Shown here piece by piece: positions 6,523 through 11,083 of a stretch of DNA of 16,611 bases. Within the stretch, counting starts at the first letter, position 1, and each line of letters opens with the position of its first letter. The stretch is from contig DECD01000043.1 of NCBI GenBank assembly GCA_002349055.1, positions 60,366 through 76,976 of the forward strand, read 5' to 3'. The position numbers and the translations under genes are program-made. The DNA is from Bacteroidales bacterium UBA2939. Lineage in GTDB: Bacteria > Bacteroidota > Bacteroidia > Bacteroidales > P3. A model generated the notes under the pieces. That model had not been told where the DNA came from, did no database searches, and saw nothing but the letters and a program-made list of their open reading frames with translations.

Positions 6523-8841
6523 CTATTCCACAACAGTGAGTTTGGCGAACTTGAGCATCAGCTGCTTCTGGCCCACTCCCTCGAAGAAGACCGTGGCCTT
6601 GCGCGAGTCACCGGCGCCCTCGACCCCCAGCACCTTGCCGATGCCGAATTTCTCGTGGCTCACCCGCATGCCGGGCATGATGCTGTTGATGGCGGCCGGC
6701 GTGTTGGGGACAGCCGCCGTGCGCGGCTTCTGGATAGTACTAGAATGTCTAGAACTACTAGTACTACTAGAGCTACTAGAACTACTAGCCGGTTTCCCGG
6801 CATTGAAGAAGGCCCTCGGCAGCGTCCCCGGCTCGGGCATGCTGCGTCGCTGCGACGGTATCTCGATATACTGCGGGTCTATCTCCTCCACAAAGCGGCT
6901 CACCTCGCCGCCCATGCGCTGGCCGTTGTTGAAGCGCGTCTGAGCATAGCTCAGGGTCACCTGCTTCTCGGCCCTCGTCACCGCCACATAGAACAATCGG
7001 CGTTCCTCCTCCAGTTCGGGACGGCTCGAGGCCAGGAACGACGGGAAAATCTGCTCCTCCATGCCCACCACGAAGACGTAGGGAAACTCCAATCCCTTGG
7101 CGGCGTGGATGGTCATCAGGCTCACCTTGTCGGCATCCTTGTCTTTGTCCTTGTCCTCGCTGGTGTAGAGCAGCACCTGCTGGAGAAACTCGTCGAGATG
7201 CCTCACCTCTTGCATCTCACTCCCCTCTCCGTCCGGAGAGGGGCTGGGGGTGAGGCTTTCTTCGCAGAACTCCTGCACTCCGTTCAGCAACTCGTCGATA
7301 TTGTCGATGCGCTCGGCGCTCTCGGGGTCGTCCTCCTCGCGCAGGGCTTTTATGATGCCGCTGGCGTAGACAATCTGCTTGGCCAGCGTGAAGGCGTCGG
7401 TGGTGGGCACCTCGGCACCAAAGCGCTTCATCATGTAGACGAACTCGGTGATTTTCTGCACCGCGCCGCTCTGTATCGGCAAGCCGAAATCACCGATATT
7501 CTCCAGCACCGTCCAGATGCTCACGTCGTTGTCGGCCGCCGCCACGCGTATCTTGTCCATAGTGGTCTGGCCGATGCCGCGCGTGGGATAGTTGATGACG
7601 CGCACCAGGCTCTCGTCGTCGTGGGGGTTGATGGCCAGGCGCAGGTAGGCCAGCACGTCCTTCACCTCGCGGCGTCCGTAGAACGACAGACCCTGGTAAA
7701 TCTTGTAGGGGATGTTCATCTTCCTCAGCGCATCCTCGATAGAGCGCGAGAGGGAGTTCTGGCGGTAGAGCACCGCGAAGTCGCGGTAGTCGGCATCCTC
7801 GCCGAGGCGCAGGTTCTGGATTGAGTCAGCCACCCGCATGCCCTCGTCCTTCTCGTCGGCGGCACGGATAAGCTTGATGCGGCTGCCCACGCCGTTGTCG
7901 CTCCACAGCTCCTTCTGTATCTGGTCGCGGTTGCGGCTGATGATGCTGTTGGCGGCGTTGACGATGTTCTTCGTCGAGCGGTAGTTCTGCTCCAGCTTGA
8001 AGAGCTGCATCGTCGGATAGTCGCGCTTGAAGTTGAAGATATTCTGGATATTGGCCCCGCGGAAGGCGTAGATGCTTTGCGCGTCGTCGCCCACCACACA
8101 GATGTTCTGGTTCCGCGCCGCCAGCTTCTTCACAATCAGGTACTGCGCATAGTTGGTGTCCTGGTACTCGTCCACCATGATATAGTGGAACCTTTGCTGG
8201 TACTTGAGCAGCACGTCAGGGAAGTCACGCAACAGGATGTTCATGTTGAACAGCAGGTCGTCGAAGTCCATGGCGTTCGAGTTGTGCAGCCGCTGGTCGT
8301 ACATCTGGTAGATGGTGCCTATGGCGGGACGCTTGCTGTCGATGTCCGTCTGGTAGATTTCGGGATTCTCCTGATAGTCCTTGGGGCCCATCAGGTTGCT
8401 CTTGGCCATCGAGATGCGGCTCATCACCGTGGAGGGCTTGTAGGTCTTGGGGTCGAGGTTCAGCTGCTTGACAATCTGCTTGATGGCCGACTTCGAGTCG
8501 TCGGTGTCGTAGATGGTGAAACTCGAGGTGTAGCCCAGCTTCGTGGCCTCGGCGCGCAGCACGCGGGCGAAGATTGAGTGGAAGGTGCCCATCCACAGGT
8601 TGCGGCCCTCGCCACCCACCAGCTTGATGATTCTTTCCTTCATCTCGTTGGCCGCCTTGTTGGTAAATGTCAGTGCCAGAATATGGAACGGGTCCACGCC
8701 CAGCTCCATCAGGTGGGCTATGCGGTAGGTCAGCGTGCGCGTCTTGCCGCTGCCGGCTCCGGCGATAATCATCACCGGCCCATCGACACACTCGGCGGCC
8801 TCACGCTGGGGTTCATTCAGTTGTTCAAGCAATTCACTCAT
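6523..8841 (-). CDS. uvrD: UvrD/PcrA-type 3'-5' DNA helicase
   Basis: 772-residue superfamily 1A helicase for nucleotide excision repair, mismatch repair and removal of blocked forks or RecA filaments. Motifs seen: Q (LNEPQREAAE), Walker A GAGSGKT (28-34), Ia ALTFTNKAANEM, GTFHSIFARVLR, Walker B VDEYQDT (223-229), III GDDAQSIYAFRG (251-262), IV LEQNYRSTKNI, V TIHAAKGLEFPYVF and VI RRLFYVAVTRAEK. The last 50 residues are a PcrA/UvrD Tudor-like domain (GMRVSHEKFGIGKVLGVEG). Two repeat-derived inserts are visible: LTPSPSPDGEGS near residues 530-541 in a 2B-domain loop, and a Ser tract near 685-702 in the linker before the Tudor domain. It has its own TATCTTTG promoter and an AGGG sequence 6-9 nt before the ATG. 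First gene of the uvrD > CotH > dtd unit. Confidence 0.96.
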   Translation of the reverse strand: MSELLEQLNEPQREAAECVDGPVMIIAGAGSGKTRTLTYRIAHLMELGVDPFHILALTFTNKAANEMKERIIKLVGGEGRNLWMGTFHSIFARVLRAEATKLGYTSSFTIYDTDDSKSAIKQIVKQLNLDPKTYKPSTVMSRISMAKSNLMGPKDYQENPEIYQTDIDSKRPAIGTIYQMYDQRLHNSNAMDFDDLLFNMNILLRDFPDVLLKYQQRFHYIMVDEYQDTNYAQYLIVKKLAARNQNICVVGDDAQSIYAFRGANIQNIFNFKRDYPTMQLFKLEQNYRSTKNIVNAANSIISRNRDQIQKELWSDNGVGSRIKLIRAADEKDEGMRVADSIQNLRLGEDADYRDFAVLYRQNSLSRSIEDALRKMNIPYKIYQGLSFYGRREVKDVLAYLRLAINPHDDESLVRVINYPTRGIGQTTMDKIRVAAADNDVSIWTVLENIGDFGLPIQSGAVQKITEFVYMMKRFGAEVPTTDAFTLAKQIVYASGIIKALREEDDPESAERIDNIDELLNGVQEFCEESLTPSPSPDGEGSEMQEVRHLDEFLQQVLLYTSEDKDKDKDADKVSLMTIHAAKGLEFPYVFVVGMEEQIFPSFLASSRPELEEERRLFYVAVTRAEKQVTLSYAQTRFNNGQRMGGEVSRFVEEIDPQYIEIPSQRRSMPEPGTLPRAFFNAGKPASSSSSSSSTSSSRHSSTIQKPRTAAVPNTPAAINSIMPGMRVSHEKFGIGKVLGVEGAGDSRKATVFFEGVGQKQLMLKFAKLTVVE
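6740..6788. repeat. CTAG-N5 nonamer array inside uvrD
   Basis: CTAG at 6740, 6749, 6758, 6767, 6776 and 6785: six copies at exactly 9-bp spacing, separated by AATGT, AACTA, TACTA, AGCTA and AACTA. On the coding (minus) strand this gives a Ser/Thr tract (SSSSSSTSSSRHSS) in the linker before the Tudor-like domain. It shares ACTAGAATRTCTAGA with the rnhA array. Confidence 0.9.
7216..7254. repeat. REP-like palindrome inserted in uvrD
   Basis: CCCCTCTCC (7222-7230), loop GTCC, GGAGAGGGG (7235-7243), bordered by CTCAC (7216-7220) and GTGAG (7250-7254). It is translated on the minus strand as LTPSPSPDGEGS, the same frame and orientation relative to the host gene as the copy in prmC. Confidence 0.85.
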
Positions 8842-8864
8842 TTTTTCCCTTCAAATTTAAACTG

Positions 8865-8872
8865 CAAAGATA
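8865..8872 (-). promoter_or_regulatory. -7 box of the uvrD promoter
   Basis: TATCTTTG on the minus strand (8872-8865), followed by CA, 23 nt before the uvrD ATG (8841). A clear -33 TTTG at 19-nt spacing is not seen; TTGG lies about 13 nt upstream of the -7 box. The leader is about 17 nt. Confidence 0.7.
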
Positions 8873-8935
8873 CGAAAAATTTTCCAACCCTCACGGCTTT
8901 TTTTCACCCTCTCCCATTTCTCCTTTCTAAAACAG

Positions 8936-8971
8936 CCGGGAGGGGCCACCCTTGCGGGTGGCCCCTCCCGG
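8936..8971 (-). terminator. 16-bp perfect hairpin, possible terminator of a lost gene
   Basis: CCGGGAGGGGCCACCC (8936-8951), loop TTGC, GGGTGGCCCCTCCCGG (8956-8971). On the minus strand it is followed by CTGTTTTAG, and it lies 23 bp beyond the stop codon of the sorting-domain remnant (8994). It therefore fits a terminator for that lost gene. It could instead be a REP-like repeat unit; the T-tract is short. Confidence 0.55.
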
Positions 8972-8993
8972 TTTCAGCCCCTCTCGGCATGCC

Positions 8994-9182
8994 TCACTCC
9001 ACCAGCAGCCGGTGGCTGACAATGCCTTTGGCTATGGCCAGCTTGACGAGGTAGGCTCCTTTGGGCAAAGCGCTCACGTCGATGTCGACCTTGGGGCCTC
9101 TCACCTCGAAAGCCGACACCTCGCGGCCTGCCGCGTCTCCCGGTAGACCCCATTGCGTGAGGAGACGCGGCCTGCCGCGTCT
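8994..9182 (-). pseudogene. Remnant of a type IX secretion (Por) C-terminal sorting domain
   Basis: The minus-strand frame ending TGA at 8996-8994 reads DAAGREVSAFEVRGPKV then DIDVSALPKGAYLVKLAIAK then GIVSHRLLVE. This has the layout of a type A sorting domain: (Y)D..GREV, then D.S.LPKG.YLVK, then a basic/hydrophobic end. No start codon fits, and an in-frame TAG lies at 9185-9183, just beyond a palindromic repeat. About 45 residues of a normal 70-80-residue domain remain, with no cargo protein. I read it as the 3' scar of a deleted secreted-protein gene, broken at the repeats (9122-9183). Confidence 0.6.
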
Positions 9183-9183
9183 C
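9122..9183. repeat. Pair of GC-rich palindromic REP-like units
   Basis: The 18-nt sequence CGCGGCCTGCCGCGTCTC occurs at 9122-9139 and again at 9166-9183. The second copy is part of the 22-nt palindrome at 9162-9183 (GAGACGCGG / CCGCGTCTC arms). The units border the sorting-domain remnant, and the first also encodes its DAAGRE residues. Confidence 0.75.
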
Positions 9184-9198
9184 TACAGCATACAAACA

Positions 9199-9234
9199 CC
9201 CTACCAACTCCTACCATGGTAGGAGTTGGTAGGG
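9199..9234. repeat. 36-nt perfect palindrome
   Basis: CCCTACCAACTCCTACC (9199-9215), central AT, GGTAGGAGTTGGTAGGG (9218-9234), with no mismatch. It lies 60 bp beyond the yigZ stop codon. It could act as a terminator stem, but no T-tract follows on either side. Its right arm is also the first unit of the 22-bp repeats. Confidence 0.8.
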
Positions 9235-9280
9235 AGATGGGTAGGAGTTGATAGGGAGATGGTAAAGAGTTGATAGATAG
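9218..9280. repeat. 22-bp tandem repeats downstream of yigZ
   Basis: Units 9218-9239 and 9240-9261 differ by a single base (TTGGTAG versus TTGATAG). A third, degenerate partial unit (GTAAAGAGTTGATAG...) covers 9262-9280. Confidence 0.8.
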
Positions 9281-9293
9281 ACAACGCTAATTA

Positions 9294-9905
9294 TCAGGTA
9301 GTTGCAAGGGCGTCAATTTTGACGGTTCGGAGGTTGGCGACAGAATCGTAGAAACGGACGCTTAACGACTGGCGTACAGAGACTTCGAGCGAGCAGTCGA
9401 GGTTAAAGTCCTGCTTCTCGGGTTTGAGATCGAACTCCTTGAGGATGCGCATCACGTCGTTCATGGTCTCGTAGGCGAAGGAGAGGCGGTAGCGGCAGTC
9501 GATGGTTTTTTCCACGATGGTGGCGTGGTCGATGGCGTCGCGCGCTGCGGCTTTGTAGGCGTTGGCCAAGCCGCTGGCGCCGAGGAGGATGCCGCCGAAA
9601 TAGCGCACCACGACGATGAGGGTGTCGGTGAGGTCGGCCGAGAGGAGCTGGCCGTGGATGGGACGGCCTCCGGTGCCGGAGGGTTCGCCGTCGTCGTTGG
9701 CGCGGAAAGCATCCTTGCGGGGACCGAGGATATAGGCGTAGCAGTGGTGGCGCGCGTCGAAATAGTCTTTGCGCAGTTGCTCCAGGTGCGCCTTGATTTC
9801 CTCCTGAGAGCGAACGGGATAGGCGAAAGCCAGGAACTTGGAGCCTTTCTCCTTGTAGATGCCTTCCGAGGGGGCGGCGAGGGTTTTATAGGTGTCGTCA
9901 AACAT
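9294..9905 (-). CDS. yigZ: YigZ/IMPACT family protein
   Basis: 203-residue member of the UPF0029/IMPACT family. The biochemical role is not settled; the eukaryotic relative IMPACT acts in translational control. Family signatures: KEKGSKFLAFAYPV (18-31), DARHHCYAY (50-58), NDDGEPSGTGGRPI (70-83), and TLIVVVRYFGGILLGASGLANAY (95-117) at the centre of the IMPACT domain. Residues about 135-203 form the small C-terminal domain of bacterial YigZ. The length is normal. It lies 93 bp after ribD on the same strand. No TAnnTTTG box is present in the gap, so it is probably read from ribD. An 8-bp repeat array runs to within 4 bp of its ATG; the copy number could affect its expression. Confidence 0.92.
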   Translation of the reverse strand: MFDDTYKTLAAPSEGIYKEKGSKFLAFAYPVRSQEEIKAHLEQLRKDYFDARHHCYAYILGPRKDAFRANDDGEPSGTGGRPIHGQLLSADLTDTLIVVVRYFGGILLGASGLANAYKAAARDAIDHATIVEKTIDCRYRLSFAYETMNDVMRILKEFDLKPEKQDFNLDCSLEVSVRQSLSVRFYDSVANLRTVKIDALATT

Positions 9906-9909
9906 AGAG

Positions 9910-10019
9910 GTTGATACGTTGATAGGTTGATACGTTGATAGGTTGATACGTTGATAGGTTGATAGGTTGATAGGTTGATAGGTTGCCGCAATATCGTATC
10001 AACGTATCAACGTATCAAC
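9910..10019. repeat. Octamer GTTGATAS array with inverted second arm, between yigZ and ribD
   Basis: Nine tandem copies of GTTGATAC or GTTGATAG fill 9910-9981. The first six alternate strictly C/G. After the 14-nt spacer 9982-9995, three copies of the inverse, GTATCAAC, fill 9996-10019. The two arms can pair into a long stem in ribD-yigZ mRNA. The last ribD codons and its stop (10001-9999) lie inside the inverted arm. Confidence 0.9.
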
Positions 10020-11000
10020 AATTACAATGCGGTTGGGGTCGATGGGTGGGATTTCGGGGGCTTTGAGGCCGGAGCCGAGGATTTGGGGGCTGCGGAGGAT
10101 GCGCACCTCGTCGTAGAGGCCGCTGGCGATGAAAGCGTCGAGCACCTGCCGGCCACCTTCGACGATGACACTCTGCAACCTGGCCTCATAGAGGGCTTGC
10201 AGGGTTTCTTCGACAGTAGGGGTCTGTAGTATCATCAGCTCCTCCCCTAAGTTAGGGGAGGGGGACCGCCGCTCTGCGGTGGTGGAGGAGTGTGCCAGAC
10301 GTCCGCGTCTATCAAGTACCACCCGCTGTGGCGCAGGGCCGAGGTAGTGGCGCGGCGTGAGGCTTGGCTTGTCCAATAGATATGTCTCGCTTCCCACGAG
10401 GATGGCGGCCTCCTCGGTGCGCCAGCGGTGGTTGAGGCGGTTCTGCCGCTGAGTGGAGAGCCAGTAGGGGCCAGGGGCCGAGGGGGCCATGAAGCCGTCC
10501 TGGCTCTCGGCCCATTTGAGGATGACGTAGGGGCGATGCTGCTCCATGAAGGTGAAGAAGCGGCGGTTGAGTGCCCTACCCTCTTCCTCCAGCACATGGC
10601 GCACCACCTCGATGCCGGCGGCCTCGAGCTTGCGGAAGCCGTTGCCGGCCACCAAGGGGTTGGGGTCGTCGTTGCAGCAGACCACCCGCTTGATGCCTTT
10701 CTCGACGATGAGGTCGGCGCAGGGAGGGGTCTTACCATAGTGGGAGCAGGGCTCGAGGTTGACGTACAAGGTGAGAGGTGAAAGGTGAGAGGTGAAAGGT
10801 AATCGCAGAAGCGCATTCCTTTCGGCGTGGTTGTGGCCGTATTCTTGATGGTAGCCCTCGCACACCACTTTCCACTCTCCACTTTCCACTTCACTCACCA
10901 CCACGCAGCCCACCAGCGGGTTGGGGCGCACACGCCCCAGGCCGTTGGCGGCCAGTTGCAGGCAACGCCGCATATAATGTTCGTCAATAGTCTTGTCCAT
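9999..11000 (-). CDS. ribD: Riboflavin biosynthesis protein RibD (deaminase/reductase)
   Basis: 333-residue bifunctional enzyme for two early riboflavin steps: deamination of diaminohydroxyphosphoribosylaminopyrimidine, then NADPH reduction of the ribosyl side chain. The N-terminal deaminase domain has the zinc site H58-A-E60, C85 and C94 (HAERNALL, EPCSHYGKTPPCADL), plus GRVRPNPLVGCVV. The reductase domain starts near residue 155 (RPYVILKWAESQDGFMAP) and includes VEGG (280-283). The start MDKTIDEHYMRRCLQLA at 11000 is the usual one; the upstream open frame is antisense-free but runs back through the nrdJ terminator. Three in-frame stretches are encoded by repeats: SEVESGEWKVV (36-46), LPFTSHLSPLTL (67-78) and SSTTAERRSPSPNLGEE (238-254). 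The C-terminus VDTLIR comes from the octamer array. No gap in the key residues, so it is probably active. Confidence 0.95.
   Translation of the reverse strand: MDKTIDEHYMRRCLQLAANGLGRVRPNPLVGCVVVSEVESGEWKVVCEGYHQEYGHNHAERNALLRLPFTSHLSPLTLYVNLEPCSHYGKTPPCADLIVEKGIKRVVCCNDDPNPLVAGNGFRKLEAAGIEVVRHVLEEEGRALNRRFFTFMEQHRPYVILKWAESQDGFMAPSAPGPYWLSTQRQNRLNHRWRTEEAAILVGSETYLLDKPSLTPRHYLGPAPQRVVLDRRGRLAHSSTTAERRSPSPNLGEELMILQTPTVEETLQALYEARLQSVIVEGGRQVLDAFIASGLYDEVRILRSPQILGSGLKAPEIPPIDPNRIVIVDTLIR
10239..10290. repeat. Compound REP-like element inside ribD
   Basis: It contains the stem CTCCCCTAA (10242-10250) / TTAGGGGAG (10252-10260) and a second imperfect stem around CCGCCGCTCTGCGG. It is bordered by CTCCTCC on the left and GGAGGAG on the right. 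Read on the minus strand as SSTTAERRSPSPNLGEE, it falls in a reductase-domain loop. Confidence 0.8.
10770..10800. repeat. 14-bp (2 x 7) tandem repeat inside ribD
   Basis: GGTGAGAGGTGAAA occurs twice in tandem (10770-10783, 10784-10797) plus GGT. Each 14-mer is two related heptamers, GGTGAGA and GGTGAAA. It encodes PFTSHLSPL in the deaminase domain between HAERNALL and YVNLEPC. Confidence 0.85.
10865..10893. repeat. Heptamer tandem repeat inside ribD
   Basis: CCACTTT / CCACTCT / CCACTTT / CCACT: about four 7-bp units. Read on the minus strand it gives VESGEWKVV, replacing the short strand-turn-strand after LVGCVVV in the deaminase domain. Confidence 0.85.
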
Positions 11001-11010
11001 CGTTGTCTTT

Positions 11011-11047
11011 AAAAAAAGGCGCCTGCCATCTACCGATGGCCGGCGCC
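11011..11047 (-). terminator. Intrinsic terminator between nrdJ and ribD
   Basis: On the minus strand: GGCGCC-C(G pairing side)-GCCATC / loop / GATGGC-GGCGCC, that is arms 11047-11035 and 11030-11018 with one internal mismatch. They are followed directly by a run of seven T (11017-11011). A classic Rho-independent terminator, 37 bp after the nrdJ stop. The T-tract ends only 10 nt before the ribD ATG. Confidence 0.85.
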
Positions 11048-11083
11048 CGGCTTGATATGCTTGCTTACGTTTTCCTTTTTTGT

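Larger units (their letters stand above)
8842..9293. other. Gene-free region between uvrD and yigZ (overview)
   Basis: 452 bp with no intact gene. From left to right: the uvrD leader and promoter, a pyrimidine-rich stretch (about 8895-8932) with nothing recognisable, the 16-bp hairpin, the type IX sorting-domain remnant, two REP-like palindromes, the 36-nt palindrome and the 22-bp repeats. The mix suggests loss of a secreted-protein gene followed by repeat accumulation. Confidence 0.6.

Noticed and set aside
8952..9207. Small genes of 64-77 residues on either strand in the uvrD-yigZ gap
   Set aside because: They cross the palindromes and show no motifs. The only recognisable coding signal there is the sorting-domain remnant, which is in a different frame and lacks a start.
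9461..9991. 176-residue minus-strand frame starting MRQPINLSTYQ
   Set aside because: Its first part is translation of the octamer repeat and the rest is an out-of-frame reading of yigZ.
9906..10020. CRISPR-like array
   Set aside because: The repeats are 8 bp and contiguous, with no unique spacers and no cas genes.
11001..11083. FMN riboswitch in front of ribD
   Set aside because: The 83-bp gap is too short for an FMN aptamer and holds only a simple terminator hairpin.
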